DNA of 64,000 nucleotides, from contig NZ_FXUY01000001.1 of the NCBI RefSeq assembly GCF_900182985.1, positions 2,108,001 through 2,172,000 of the forward strand, in the 5' to 3' direction. The notes under the pieces are model-generated. The model saw only the letters and a list, made by a program, of their open reading frames with translations, had not been told where the DNA came from and made no database searches. Below are positions 18,321 through 28,061 of the stretch, piece by piece. The translations under genes and the position numbers were made by a program. The stretch is from Pseudomonas helmanticensis. Its GTDB lineage: Bacteria > Pseudomonadota > Gammaproteobacteria > Pseudomonadales > Pseudomonadaceae. Each line of letters begins with the position of its first letter. The stretch's first letter is position 1.

Positions 18321-18569
18321 TCATTTACGCAGGCCTTCGCGGCTTTGATATTTTCCTCGTCCTACTGGCCGCAGTTCATCAACCCCATCACTGCCCCCTC
18401 GCCCTGGATCAGATCCCACACGTGAAGAACGTGCCGAATTTGGCAGTTTATGGTCACTGATCTGTTCGACCAATGCATGATCGTTGCGCACAATCGTCAG
18501 CGCCAGATCTACAGTTTCACAACCTCTGCCAGCATCGCGGCAATCGATTGATTCAAGAGCGGTGAGGTA
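18321..18569 (-). other. Unassigned open frame in a 573-base gap, possible gene remnant
   Basis: Between the esterase start (18199) and the secreted adhesin stop (18773) no gene can be supported. On the minus strand 83 codons are open from 18569 to a TGA at 18321. They contain protein-like text (DLALTIVRNDHALVEQISDHK, then LRPVGRGKYQSREGLRK) but no ATG and no ribosome binding site. In another frame a 62-codon ORF ends in NQSIAAMLAEVVKL at 18509. Two coding-like pieces in different frames suggest a decayed gene downstream of the adhesin, though chance is not excluded. Confidence 0.2.
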
Positions 18570-18674
18570 TTAGCGGTGGCGCGTTGCGCTGCGCCTATCA
18601 ATCGGAGTGTTACGAGGAGCCACGGGAAATAACACCCCTTGCCGTTTTGCAGCGAGCACAAAAAAAACAGGAAC

Positions 18675-18756
18675 AAGCCTGCTCGCAAAAGCGCCACATC
18701 AGTCAGGCATTTCGCTGACTGAACTGACGCCTTCGCGAGCAGGCTCGCTCTTACAG
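18675..18756. repeat. REP-like inverted repeat (AAGCCTGCTCGC type)
   Basis: AAGCCTGCTCGCAAAAGCGCC faces GACGCCTTCGCGAGCAGGCT across a smaller AGTCAG/CTGACT hairpin. The outer arms are the GAGCCTGCTCGCGA family also seen at 6066 and 33685. It lies just downstream of the adhesin stop and may end its transcription. Confidence 0.8.
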
Positions 18757-18772
18757 GGTTTTGCGCTGGGGA

Positions 18773-21700
18773 TCAGCCTTTTTCGTCGATGCCCGCTTGC
18801 AGGGTCTGGCTGTCCAGATGACCGCTGAGGGTAACTGGACCGATTTTCAGATTGCCGTTCTCAGGGGAGACCTTCGATGCGTTTTCCTCGGTTTTGTGCG
18901 GCAGGTCGAGGCCGGCTTTGACGCCGTAGTCACGGTTGTTCAGGTCGCTGCTGCTGACCTTCGAAGCGCCGAGATCGACCTTTGCTTCTGACGAGGTGAT
19001 CCGCGCGCCGGTCAATTGCGTGGCGCCGCCGACGGCAAGGTTTACCCCTTGGCTGGCGCTGATGCCGGAAGCCTGCGCAACGCTGTCCTTGTGTGCGTAT
19101 TCGCCCTGCGCTTTCAGCGTCGGTTTGTAGTCGGTACCGGCAAGTTTTCCTTTGTCATCGGCTGGGGTTTTCTTCGCGGTCAGGCCCAGATCGACATCGA
19201 CCTTGGCCTGGGTTTGCGAGTCCTGACGGCTCTCGACGGTGAGATCACCGGCGACCTTGCCGCTGACATGGTTCGCGTCGATGCGCGCGCCCGCCAGTTG
19301 TGCGTCACCCGCACTGTTCAACAGCACCGTGTCAGCCTTGATCTGGCTGTTCTGCTGCGAGGTGCCTTGCTGATAATCGACAGCGACCTGGGCCCCGGCA
19401 TTGAAACCGTGATCGCTGCTGGCCTTTTCGTCAGCAGCGGTGGGCGTGCTTTTGCTCAGGTTGCCGCCGGCGTTCAGCGCGACGTTCCAGTTGTTGCGGT
19501 TATCGGTGGACTGCGCCGACTCCTGCACGTAGCCGCCCTTCTGCGCGTCGATGCTGACGTTTGGCGCACTGACTTGCGTGCCTTGCAGATGCACCGAATC
19601 GCCGCTCAAGGCGATAGCGCCCTGGGCGTTGAGCTGGCCGCCCGTCAGGGTTTGCGCGTTCTCGTTGACTCGACCGATGTTGAAGTTGGCGCTCAGGTTA
19701 GCGCCCTGATCACTGCTCTTCTCGCTGCTGGTTTTGCTACCACCGCCCTTCAGGCCACCGCCGAGATTACTGCCGGTGGCGGTGTGGGTGTCGCTGGCCG
19801 CTTGCAGATCGAGTTTGCCGTCGGCGTGTAAATCGATGGCGCCAGTGCTGTCGATTTTCGTGCCTTGCTGGGTCTGATTGCCGCCGCTGCTCAACTGCAC
19901 GCCGTTGCCGCTGAAACTTGCCACGTGCGCTTGAGTGTCAGTGGTTTGCTTGCCGGTGTGATCGAGTTGGAACCCGGCGCCGAGGTCAACGTTGGTGCCG
20001 TCGGTGCCCGGCAAGGTGCCGACCGTCAGCGAGCCATTGCCGCGCAGGCTGCTGTCGCTGCTGTCGCTGCTGTGCTGACGATCAGTGGCCTGATTCAGCG
20101 CCAGATCACCGCCGGTGTGGATGTTCACGCCACCCTTACCGCCGTCGAAACGGTTGCCGGCGAATTGCGCATCGCCCGCAGTGTTGATGTTTACGCCCTG
20201 GCTGCCGGCATAACCGCCGACCACCGCAGTGGAACTGTCTTTGCTGGAGGTGCGGCTGCCACCCGCGCCGCTGCCGGCGACATTCACGTCTTCACCGGTC
20301 TTGGTGTAGACGCGCACATCGACCTTGGCATCCACGGCGTTATCGGTGCTGCTGTGAGTGTTGCTGGCAGCATCGGCGACCAGTCTGTCGGCGCTGATGT
20401 TCACTGTGCCGGCGCTGGCGTTGTACTCGCTGCCTTGGTCATGCAATGTGCCGGCGACTTTTACCGCGACGTTGCCGCCATCAAAACGGCTGACCACGGC
20501 GTTGCTGGTCTGCTCGGTTTTAGTCGCGCTGCCATGACCGACCGCGACGTCGATACCGACATTCGGCTGACCGAGATTGCTCAGCGCATCCTTGTCCGGA
20601 ACCTTGCCGTTCAAGACCTCCTTGACGACACCGGCAATCGGTCGGGCGATGTCTTTGTACTCGACGTTGGCGCCGATGTCCGCCGACCAGTTGCTCTCGG
20701 CGTGCGTGCTGCTGTCGCTGTTGCTGGCCGCGCGGTTGTCGACTTCGTTGGCGACAACCTGCAGACCGTTGCCAGCCTCCAGTTGCGCGCCTTCGGTGGC
20801 GAGTTTGTCGGCTTTGATGTGCAGACCACCGCTGCTCTGCACTTGAGTGGTTTGCGCCGTGGTTTTGCTGGTCGAGTCTTGCACGCTGCTGTGGGCGAAA
20901 TCGACGCCGCTGCCCGCGCGATCGAGACCGCCGGTGTAGTAGAAACCGCCGCCGGTGCTGGAGGTGTCAGAGCTGGTTTGGTGGCTGTCCTGTTCGGCCA
21001 GCAACGAAACGTTCTTGCCGCTCAACGTGGTGTCACCCGCCGTGGATTTCACCTGCGTGCCTTTGAGCGTGACGTCACCGCCCGCCTTCACCTGCACGCT
21101 GCCGCCGCTGAGGCTGGAGCCTTGCTGGGTGACGTCGTTGCTGGTCACGGTTTGCTGTTTGTCTTCGTAGTGAACGCCGGCACGATACTGCTCTGGCGTC
21201 TGCTCTTTGGCGTAGGCATCGAAACCACGGGTGTCAGTGGTCGCGCTGCTGTCGTGAGTGTTCTGCGCGGAATGCACGTTGACATCCCCCGCCGCGTCGG
21301 CCGTCAGCGCACCGCCCGCCTTGACCGTCGAGCCTGCCACTTCGAGGTCTTTGGCGCTCTTGAGCTTGAGGTTGCTGTCGGACACCAGTTCGCTGCGCAG
21401 CGTGGTGCTGTCCTTGCTGTTCTGCCGCGACTCGTCTTTGCTGATGCCAAAGAACTTGCTGTCTTTGTCGTGGTTGTTGCTGTGCGTGGTGTCCTGTACG
21501 CCATCGATCACCAGCGAACCCTTGTCGCTGATCACACTGGCGTCGCTGCCGCCGCGCACTTGACTGCCGCTGATGCGCACCTCGTCAGCCTTGACGATCA
21601 GCTTGCCGGCGGCGTTGACCTTGCTGCCCTGATGCTGGGTCTGGCCCTTGTCGGCATCGCCGGTCTTGCCGAAGAAACCACCGCCGACGAGGTCACCGGA

Positions 21701-23248
21701 ATAACGATTGTCGCTGCTGCGATTGGTCCGCGCGGCCGTGGTGATTTCCACTTGTTTACCGGCGAGTTGCAGGTCGCCGGTGCTGGTCATTTCAGCGCCT
21801 TCGGAGCGCAACAACGCGGCGGTTTGCAGGGCGATATTGCCGGCCTTCAACTGACTGGTGACGCTGCGCTGCTCTTCGCTGCTGTTGTTCCAGTCAGCTT
21901 TCCACAGATGCTTGCGATGGTTGCCCTGATCGGTCTGGGTATGGCTTTCGGTGGCAGCGCTCAGGCGCAGATCGCCGCCGCTTTGCACGCTGAGATTTTT
22001 TGCAGCTTCGACTTTGGCGGCTTTCAGTTCGGTGTCTTTGCCGGACGACAATTTGGCGTCGCGACTGGCAACGATCTGGCTGCCATGCTGGCGGGTTTCG
22101 CTATCGGTCTGGGTGCGGTCGTAGGTTTCCCAAGTGATGCCGATGGTGCTGTTGTTCCAGTTTTCGCGCTTTTCCTGAAGCTTGCGGCTTTCAACGGTGG
22201 TCAGGGTCAGGTTGCGTTTGGCCTCGGCAATCACGTCGCGGCCGCTGACATCGGTGGCGGCCAGGGTCAGGTCTTTGCCGCTGTGCAGGCCGACATCGCC
22301 CTGGCTGCTGCGGATGCCGGCGCGGGTGACGTCGAGGCTGTTGGCCACCGCTGCACCGCTGACCGTGAGGTCGCCGGCGGAGCGAATCTGCACGCCATCG
22401 CGCCCGGTGACCTGCACCGCACCCACGCGCACGCCGGCACCTTCAGCGGTGCTGACGATGTTGATACGTCCGGCCTGCATGGCACCAAACAGGCTGGCGT
22501 CGATGCGACCGTCGGCGGTATTGCCCGCCGGGTCCACGGTTTTCACCTGGCCACTGGCGTAATCGACCTGATTGCGCCCGACCGTGAGGTTCAGTTGATC
22601 GCGAGCGCTGATTGCACCTTGGCTGTCGATACGCGGGGCGATCAGGTTGATCGAGCCCTCCGCATTACGCAGGCCACCGCTTTGGATCCGCAACTGGCCG
22701 CTGGCGTCACGGGTACTCAGGGCTTGCAGTTTGCCGTCGGTCAATTCCGGACGACCGACCACCAGATTGGCGTTCGGCGTGTTGATGAAACTGCCGCCAT
22801 TCACCGAAATGCCGTTGGGGTTGGCAAGCACGTAATCGGCGGCACGGCCGAAGATTTCCTGCGCGCCATTGATCGCCGACGGGTTGCGGCTGATCACTTC
22901 GTTGAGGATCACGCGCGCGGCCTGGCCTTGCAGTTGCGGGTTGGCCGCCAATTGTCCGGCGAGCTGCGATTGTCCGGCCTGCAAGGCATTGTTCAGCACC
23001 AGCCCCTGACGGTCGACGTTGTAGTCGAGGAACTGGTTGTGCGACAGGCCCGAACCATTCGGCGCGACGATGTTGACGATGGGCACACCGCCCTGGGTTT
23101 GCAATTGCGCGGTGCCGCCGGGCCCCGGGGCAACCACGACACCGCCGGCCATCGCGTTCGGCAGGTGCACGGCGAGGAACAGGCTGGCAATCGCCCAGCG
23201 CAATTTGCCCCGAGGGGAAAGATGAAATGCAAAGGTGTGTGCTGGCAT
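18773..23248 (-). CDS. Two-partner secretion adhesin TpsA (filamentous haemagglutinin family)
   Basis: 1491 residues from MPAHTFAFHLSPRGKLRW, with GGAG eight bases upstream. An extended signal peptide ends at AMAGG. The TPS secretion domain (about 40-300) has LSHNQFLDYNVDRQGLVLNN and VLANPNGISVNGGSF, the two hallmark motifs. The rest is a long beta-helix of degenerate Ser/Asp/Gly-rich repeats (AGGDVTLKGTQVKS, SGGNQTQQGTKIDS and similar). No VENN motif, toxin-like C-terminus or immunity gene is seen, so it looks like an adhesin rather than a CdiA toxin. Its exporter lies 115 bases upstream in the same orientation. Confidence 0.88.
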   Translation of the reverse strand: MPAHTFAFHLSPRGKLRWAIASLFLAVHLPNAMAGGVVVAPGPGGTAQLQTQGGVPIVNIVAPNGSGLSHNQFLDYNVDRQGLVLNNALQAGQSQLAGQLAANPQLQGQAARVILNEVISRNPSAINGAQEIFGRAADYVLANPNGISVNGGSFINTPNANLVVGRPELTDGKLQALSTRDASGQLRIQSGGLRNAEGSINLIAPRIDSQGAISARDQLNLTVGRNQVDYASGQVKTVDPAGNTADGRIDASLFGAMQAGRINIVSTAEGAGVRVGAVQVTGRDGVQIRSAGDLTVSGAAVANSLDVTRAGIRSSQGDVGLHSGKDLTLAATDVSGRDVIAEAKRNLTLTTVESRKLQEKRENWNNSTIGITWETYDRTQTDSETRQHGSQIVASRDAKLSSGKDTELKAAKVEAAKNLSVQSGGDLRLSAATESHTQTDQGNHRKHLWKADWNNSSEEQRSVTSQLKAGNIALQTAALLRSEGAEMTSTGDLQLAGKQVEITTAARTNRSSDNRYSGDLVGGGFFGKTGDADKGQTQHQGSKVNAAGKLIVKADEVRISGSQVRGGSDASVISDKGSLVIDGVQDTTHSNNHDKDSKFFGISKDESRQNSKDSTTLRSELVSDSNLKLKSAKDLEVAGSTVKAGGALTADAAGDVNVHSAQNTHDSSATTDTRGFDAYAKEQTPEQYRAGVHYEDKQQTVTSNDVTQQGSSLSGGSVQVKAGGDVTLKGTQVKSTAGDTTLSGKNVSLLAEQDSHQTSSDTSSTGGGFYYTGGLDRAGSGVDFAHSSVQDSTSKTTAQTTQVQSSGGLHIKADKLATEGAQLEAGNGLQVVANEVDNRAASNSDSSTHAESNWSADIGANVEYKDIARPIAGVVKEVLNGKVPDKDALSNLGQPNVGIDVAVGHGSATKTEQTSNAVVSRFDGGNVAVKVAGTLHDQGSEYNASAGTVNISADRLVADAASNTHSSTDNAVDAKVDVRVYTKTGEDVNVAGSGAGGSRTSSKDSSTAVVGGYAGSQGVNINTAGDAQFAGNRFDGGKGGVNIHTGGDLALNQATDRQHSSDSSDSSLRGNGSLTVGTLPGTDGTNVDLGAGFQLDHTGKQTTDTQAHVASFSGNGVQLSSGGNQTQQGTKIDSTGAIDLHADGKLDLQAASDTHTATGSNLGGGLKGGGSKTSSEKSSDQGANLSANFNIGRVNENAQTLTGGQLNAQGAIALSGDSVHLQGTQVSAPNVSIDAQKGGYVQESAQSTDNRNNWNVALNAGGNLSKSTPTAADEKASSDHGFNAGAQVAVDYQQGTSQQNSQIKADTVLLNSAGDAQLAGARIDANHVSGKVAGDLTVESRQDSQTQAKVDVDLGLTAKKTPADDKGKLAGTDYKPTLKAQGEYAHKDSVAQASGISASQGVNLAVGGATQLTGARITSSEAKVDLGASKVSSSDLNNRDYGVKAGLDLPHKTEENASKVSPENGNLKIGPVTLSGHLDSQTLQAGIDEKG

Positions 23249-23363
23249 AAAAACGTCTCCATGTGAGTACGGCATCACGTCGCGCGTTTTAATCTTGGCC
23301 GTGGCTGACGCGCTCAGATCCGACGGCTGTTTTTGTTCACTGCGTTATCGATTCAGGTCGCGG

Positions 23364-25091
23364 TCATATCTGCACCCCGACACGCATCAGCCAGGTTTGC
23401 GGCTCGTGCTGCAGACCGTCGGGGGTGTTGAGGGCGCGCTGGTAATCGACGTCCACTTGCAGGTTTTTCCAGCCCAGATTCAGACCGACGCTGGCGCCAC
23501 TGAGGCGTTGCCCTTGGGCGCCGTGATCGGCTTTGATCCAGCCGTTGTCGAGGCCGATTCGCGGGGTAATCTGCACCGGCCATTCACTGCGCAGCGGCAG
23601 GCGCAGGGTATTGCGCCAGACCGCACCGCTGGCGCCCGACGCACTGCTGACGCGATAACCGCGCACGGCCGAATCGTCGGTGCCGAGCAACTGTTCGATG
23701 GCCGGCAACGGGTCCGGGCTGTACTGCACGTTGAGCTGGCTCTGCCACTGCCACGCCTGCGCGCCGAACTGACCATTGCGCCATTGGCTGAGGCCGGCGC
23801 GGTACTTGCGAAACTGTGCCTTGGGCAAGTTGTTGATCTGATGTTGCGAATCGTCGTCGGCACCGAACCAGCGCAAACCCTGGGCGTAGTTGATGTCGAG
23901 GTTCCACACGGCGCGGTCGAGCCAGAACAGATTGAGCCCGGCCTCGGCCACGGTCAGCGTCGGGCTCTGAATACCCAACCGGACATTTTCCAGGTAGCTG
24001 TCGACGTCCTTGTGCGCCAATTGCAGGTTGGCGCTGAGCTGGCGACTTTGGTCGCGCCATAACACCCGGTCGGCGCGCAGGCTGACCTGATCGGTGATGC
24101 CGCGGCTGTGAAAGGTCACGCTGGGCAACTTGAACGGCGCGCGATATTCGGCATGGCTGGCGAACGCGCTGTAGGTCCAGTAACCGTAAGGAATTGCGTA
24201 ATAGAGGCTGGCGTTGCGGCTGTAGCGGTCGCCCTGATTGAGCGTGTCGCTGGCGCTGAGGCTCAACAAATCATTCAGTTCCAGCGGGCTGTCGAGGCTC
24301 AGGCTGACGCTGTCGCGATCGCGCCCGGTGCTGGCGCTGCCGAGGTTGTCGATACCGGCGTTCAAGGCCCAGCGCGATGGCGCGGCGCTGCGTGTGCGCA
24401 GAATGATTCGCGAGGCACCAGGCTGGCTGCCGGGGGCGATGTCGGCGGTGAGGTCGACCGAGCGCAGGCGATTCAGTTGATCGAGTCCTTGCTCCAGATC
24501 GCGCAGGTTCAGTGGTTCGCCGAGCATGTTCGGGAACGCGCCGCCGAGAGACACCGGCAGGCTCTGATCGGCCAGTTCGATCGACTCGATGTAGCCTTCA
24601 TCAACCCGAATATCCAGCGACTGCCCCGCCGCCGGAGCGCTGAGGAGGTACGGACGACTGGCGATGTAGCCCTTTTCGACGTAGATCGCGGTGATGGTCG
24701 CGAGCAAATGATTGATCTGCCCGACGCCCATACACGGCGCCAGCAACGGCTTGATGCGGGCGTTGAGTTTGTCGTTGTCGATCAACGTGACGCCACTGAT
24801 GCGCGTGCCGCTCAACGGCCAGCAACGTTCATCAGGGGTAACGGTTGGCGCGACCGCTGGGGGCGCTGGCGCCGGCCCGAACGCGCCACGCTCCAGCTGA
24901 CGCTTGCGTTGTTCCAGTTGCAGTTGTTGCAGATCGCGCTGTTGCTGTTGTTGCTGGCGCAACACTTCCTGGCCCGGCGCGACAGGTTCGGCAGCTTCAA
25001 TCGAGGAGGCACAGACACTCAACACAAAGGCCGACAACAGCGGGCAACGCGTGGAACGACGACGAAAAACAGCGCAAAACGAAAACGGCAC
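23364..25091 (-). CDS. Two-partner secretion transporter TpsB (ShlB/FhaC family)
   Basis: 575 residues read from a GTG at 25091, where AAGGA is spaced six bases upstream; an in-frame TTG at 25106 would add five residues. A signal peptide ends about SIEAAEP. A Gln-rich linker (RQQQQQQRDLQQLQLEQRKRQ) precedes two POTRA domains: ISGVTLIDNDKLNARIKPLL then IRVDEGYIESIEL. A 16-strand Omp85-type barrel follows, with VRGYRVSSASG marking the conserved VRG(F/Y) loop. It exports the adjacent TpsA through the outer membrane. Order exporter-then-adhesin on one strand indicates an operon. Confidence 0.92.
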   Translation of the reverse strand: MPFSFCAVFRRRSTRCPLLSAFVLSVCASSIEAAEPVAPGQEVLRQQQQQQRDLQQLQLEQRKRQLERGAFGPAPAPPAVAPTVTPDERCWPLSGTRISGVTLIDNDKLNARIKPLLAPCMGVGQINHLLATITAIYVEKGYIASRPYLLSAPAAGQSLDIRVDEGYIESIELADQSLPVSLGGAFPNMLGEPLNLRDLEQGLDQLNRLRSVDLTADIAPGSQPGASRIILRTRSAAPSRWALNAGIDNLGSASTGRDRDSVSLSLDSPLELNDLLSLSASDTLNQGDRYSRNASLYYAIPYGYWTYSAFASHAEYRAPFKLPSVTFHSRGITDQVSLRADRVLWRDQSRQLSANLQLAHKDVDSYLENVRLGIQSPTLTVAEAGLNLFWLDRAVWNLDINYAQGLRWFGADDDSQHQINNLPKAQFRKYRAGLSQWRNGQFGAQAWQWQSQLNVQYSPDPLPAIEQLLGTDDSAVRGYRVSSASGASGAVWRNTLRLPLRSEWPVQITPRIGLDNGWIKADHGAQGQRLSGASVGLNLGWKNLQVDVDYQRALNTPDGLQHEPQTWLMRVGVQI

Positions 25092-25167
25092 GCAACATCC
25101 TTGCAATCAACTGGCGTAATGCCACCCCATCAATAGCCGTGATAGTCGGAGGGCTCCTACACAAAAG

Positions 25168-25181
25168 CAAGACGCTTCCTA
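25168..25181 (-). promoter_or_regulatory. Weak TAGGA-N4-TCYNA box between tpsB and emrA-type genes
   Basis: On the minus strand TAGGAAGCGTCTTG matches the box found in the Roc block with one mismatch in the ten defined positions. It lies 76 bases before the TpsB start, in the opposite orientation to the other copies relative to that gene. Confidence 0.25.
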
Positions 25182-25282
25182 CAGCGCTTACATTTCTTAA
25201 ACAAATGCTCGCGCTGTTTTTAAACGCATGAATCTGACGATCGGCGACAAAAATGCATTGCTACAAAATATTACTCACGTCA

Positions 25283-25298
25283 TATTACGTCCGTAATA
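25283..25298. promoter_or_regulatory. Perfect dyad operator candidate before emrAB-type operon
   Basis: TATTACG-TC-CGTAATA is an exact 16-base palindrome 27 bases before the membrane-fusion gene start. A related half (ATATTAC) lies about 15 bases upstream. This is the position and form of a MarR/TetR-type operator, but no regulator gene adjoins. Confidence 0.55.
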
Positions 25299-25325
25299 AC
25301 GATCAGCTTTCACAGGTATTACGCC

Positions 25326-26444
25326 ATGACCAGCATGCCCACCCTCGAAGCCGACCTCGCGGTTGCGATCAAGCCCCGGCCGCCTCTGCTTAAACGTCTG
25401 CTGATTCCCGGTGCGGGTTTGCTCGCGCTGATCTTCGCCGCCGTATACGCCGTGCATTGGTGGGGTGCCGGGCGCTTTCTCGAAGAAACCGACGATGCCT
25501 ATATCGGAGGCGACGTAACGGTAATCGGCCCGAAAGTCGCCGGTTACATCGATGAAGTGCTGGTCAGCGACAACCAGCACGTCAAGGCCGGCGATGTGCT
25601 GATACGCCTCGATGCCCGCGACTATCGCGCCAACCTCGCCAAGACTGAAGGCGCCGTCGCCGCCGAAGTAGCGCTGCTGGCCAACCTCGACGCCACCGAA
25701 CAACTGCAGCAAGCAGTGATCGGCCAGACCCGCGCCGGCATTGATGCCGCCGGTGCAGAAACTGCGCGTTCGCGCGATGACAACGCGCGCTACAAACGCC
25801 TGGTGACCACCAACGCGGTGTCGGTGGAAAGCGCGCAACGCGCCGACGCCACCTTCAAGACCGCGCAAGCCCTGAGCGCCCGCGCCCAGGCCGAACTGCT
25901 CGCCGCGCAACGCCAACTCGCCGTCATCGACACCCAGAAACAGCAGGCCCGCGCCGCCCTCCAACAAGCCCGCGCCGAACGCGATCTGGCGCAGTTGAAC
26001 CTCGGCTATACCGAATTGCGTGCACCGGTCGACGGGGTGATCGGCAATCGCCGCGCGCGGGTGGGCGCCTACGCGCAGGCCGGTTCGCAGCAACTGTCAG
26101 TAGTCCCGGCCAGCGGCTTGTGGGTCGATGCCAATTTCAAGGAAGACCAACTGGCGCGGATGAAGCCCGGACAACGCGTGAGCATCCGCGCCGACGTGCT
26201 GTCGGGGCAGGAATTCCACGGTCGCCTCGACAGCCTCGCGCCTGCCACCGGTTCGCAATTCAGTGTGCTGCCGCCGGAAAATGCCACCGGCAACTTCACC
26301 AAAATCGTCCAGCGTGTACCGGTGCGGATCCTCCTTGATCCGGCTGACGGCGTCCTCGGGCATTTGCGTCCGGGCCTGTCGGTCACCGCTGAAGTCGATA
26401 CCCGCGCCCAGCCGGAAACCAGCGCCGTGGCCGTTGCGCCATGA
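25326..26444 (+). CDS. emrA: HlyD/EmrA-family membrane fusion protein of multidrug pump
   Basis: 372 residues. One N-terminal membrane span, LLIPGAGLLALIFAAVYAVHW (about 26-46), anchors it in the inner membrane. The lipoyl-like half motif TDDAYIGGDVTVIGPKVAGYI is typical of EmrA. A coiled-coil of about 100 residues with Ala/Gln-rich heptads (TAQALSARAQAELLAAQRQLA) follows, then LGYTELRAPVDGVIGNR, the second lipoyl half. LWVDANFKEDQLARMKPGQ is a family signature. It bridges the EmrB-type pump to an outer membrane channel, which is not encoded here. The stop overlaps the next gene's start by four bases (ATGA). Confidence 0.9.
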   Translation: MTSMPTLEADLAVAIKPRPPLLKRLLIPGAGLLALIFAAVYAVHWWGAGRFLEETDDAYIGGDVTVIGPKVAGYIDEVLVSDNQHVKAGDVLIRLDARDYRANLAKTEGAVAAEVALLANLDATEQLQQAVIGQTRAGIDAAGAETARSRDDNARYKRLVTTNAVSVESAQRADATFKTAQALSARAQAELLAAQRQLAVIDTQKQQARAALQQARAERDLAQLNLGYTELRAPVDGVIGNRRARVGAYAQAGSQQLSVVPASGLWVDANFKEDQLARMKPGQRVSIRADVLSGQEFHGRLDSLAPATGSQFSVLPPENATGNFTKIVQRVPVRILLDPADGVLGHLRPGLSVTAEVDTRAQPETSAVAVAP

Positions 26445-28036
26445 GCACCGCCAGCCTAACCGCCCCGGCGCAACCGTTCAACGCGGCGGACATGGCGACC
26501 GCGACCAAAGTGTTCGCCTTCGCAACCATGTGCATCGGCATGTTCATCGCGTTGCTGGACATCCAGATCGTCTCGGCCTCGTTGCGCGATATCGGCGGCG
26601 GACTGTCTGCCGGCACCGACGAAACCGCGTGGGTGCAGACCAGTTACCTGATTGCCGAAATCATCGTGATCCCCTTGTCGGGCTGGCTGTCGCGGGTGTT
26701 CTCGACGCGCTGGCTGTTCTGCGCCTCGGCGGTCGGTTTCACCCTCGCCAGCCTGCTCTGCGGCATCGCCTGGAACATCCAGAGCATGATCGCCTTCCGC
26801 GCGCTGCAAGGTTTTCTCGGCGGTTCGATGATTCCGCTGGTGTTCACCACGGCGTTCTTTTTCTTCACCGGCAAACAACGCGTGATCGCGGCGGCGACCA
26901 TCGGCGCGGTCGCGTCCCTAGCGCCGACCATGGGCCCGGTGATCGGCGGCTGGATCACCGATATTTCCTCGTGGCACTGGCTGTTCTACATCAACCTGGT
27001 GCCGGGGATTTTCGTCGCCGTGGCGGTGCCGATGCTGGTGAAGATCGACCAGCCGGAACTGTCGCTGCTCAAGGGCGCGGACTATCTGAGCATGGTGTTT
27101 CTCGCGCTGTTTCTCGGCTGCCTGGAATACACCCTTGAAGAAGGCCCGCGCTGGAACTGGTTCAGCGACCAGACCATTCTCACCACTGCGTGGATCAGTG
27201 GCCTGGCCGGATTGGCGTTTATTGGCCGGACCTTGCACGTGGCCAATCCGATCGTTGATCTGTGCGCGCTAAAGGATCGCAACTTCGCCCTCGGCTGCTT
27301 CTTCTCGTTCGTCACCGGCATTGGGTTGTTCGCGACGATTTACTTGACGCCGTTGTTTCTCGGGCGGGTGCGTGGCTACAGCGCACTGGACATTGGTCTG
27401 GCGGTTTTCTCCACCGGCGTGTTCCAGATCATGGCGATTCCGCTGTACGCCTTTCTCGCCAATCGCGTGGATTTGCGCTGGATCATGATGGTCGGTCTGG
27501 GTCTGTTTGCCGTGTCGATGTGGGAGTTCAGCCCGATCACCCATGATTGGGGCGCGGGACAATTGATGCTGCCGCAGGCGTTGCGCGGGATTGCCCAGCA
27601 ACTAGCGGTGCCGCCGGCGGTGACATTGACCTTGGGCGGGTTGGCACCGGCGCGGCTCAAGCATGCCTCGGGGCTGTTCAACCTGATGCGCAATCTCGGT
27701 GGGGCGATCGGTATTGCGGCGTGCGCGACCATTCTCAATGACCGCACCAACCTGCACTTCACCCGGTTGGCCGAACATTTGAACAGTAGCAATGAGGCGC
27801 TGAATCAATGGCTGGCGCAGGTCGGTGGCAACCTCGCGGCGCTGGGCCAGAGCGGTGACGTCGGTGTCACCGCGAGCCTTCACCAGTTATGGCTGCTGAC
27901 CTACCGCGAGGCGCAAACGCAGACCTACGGCGACACCTTCCTGATGATCATGGTGTGCTTCGTCATCGCCACGGCGATGGTGCCCTTGATGCGCAAGGTA
28001 CAACCACCGGCCGCGCCGAGTGCCGACGCCCACTGA
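26441..28036 (+). CDS. emrB: DHA2-family multidrug efflux MFS transporter (EmrB type)
   Basis: 531 residues with about fourteen hydrophobic segments, as in the drug:H+ antiporter-2 family. MFIALLDIQIVSASLRDIGGGL holds the conserved Asp of segment 1, and GLSAGTDETAWVQTSYLIAEII is typical of EmrB. Motif C appears as GPVIGGWI (about 164-171). A periplasmic loop near the C-terminus (TRLAEHLNSSNEALNQWL) is a family feature. It overlaps the fusion-protein gene by ATGA. Substrates are not predictable; hydrophobic toxicants are usual for the family. Confidence 0.9.
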   Translation: MSTASLTAPAQPFNAADMATATKVFAFATMCIGMFIALLDIQIVSASLRDIGGGLSAGTDETAWVQTSYLIAEIIVIPLSGWLSRVFSTRWLFCASAVGFTLASLLCGIAWNIQSMIAFRALQGFLGGSMIPLVFTTAFFFFTGKQRVIAAATIGAVASLAPTMGPVIGGWITDISSWHWLFYINLVPGIFVAVAVPMLVKIDQPELSLLKGADYLSMVFLALFLGCLEYTLEEGPRWNWFSDQTILTTAWISGLAGLAFIGRTLHVANPIVDLCALKDRNFALGCFFSFVTGIGLFATIYLTPLFLGRVRGYSALDIGLAVFSTGVFQIMAIPLYAFLANRVDLRWIMMVGLGLFAVSMWEFSPITHDWGAGQLMLPQALRGIAQQLAVPPAVTLTLGGLAPARLKHASGLFNLMRNLGGAIGIAACATILNDRTNLHFTRLAEHLNSSNEALNQWLAQVGGNLAALGQSGDVGVTASLHQLWLLTYREAQTQTYGDTFLMIMVCFVIATAMVPLMRKVQPPAAPSADAH

Positions 28037-28061
28037 TCCCGATCCCGACATCACCACATTC

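Noticed and set aside
18509..18697. 62-codon minus-strand ORF downstream of tpsA as an intact gene
   Set aside because: Its N-terminal half lies in REP sequence and it has no ribosome binding site; at most it is part of decayed sequence.
18773..22000. Repetitive DNA in tpsA considered as a CRISPR or tandem array
   Set aside because: The repeats are degenerate at the DNA level and in frame; they encode beta-helix units. There is no constant repeat with unique spacers.
19865..23266. Plus-strand open frame of 1133 codons across the adhesin gene
   Set aside because: Antisense shadow of the TpsA gene, which has a signal peptide and TPS motifs. The antisense product is Ala/Val-rich low-complexity sequence.
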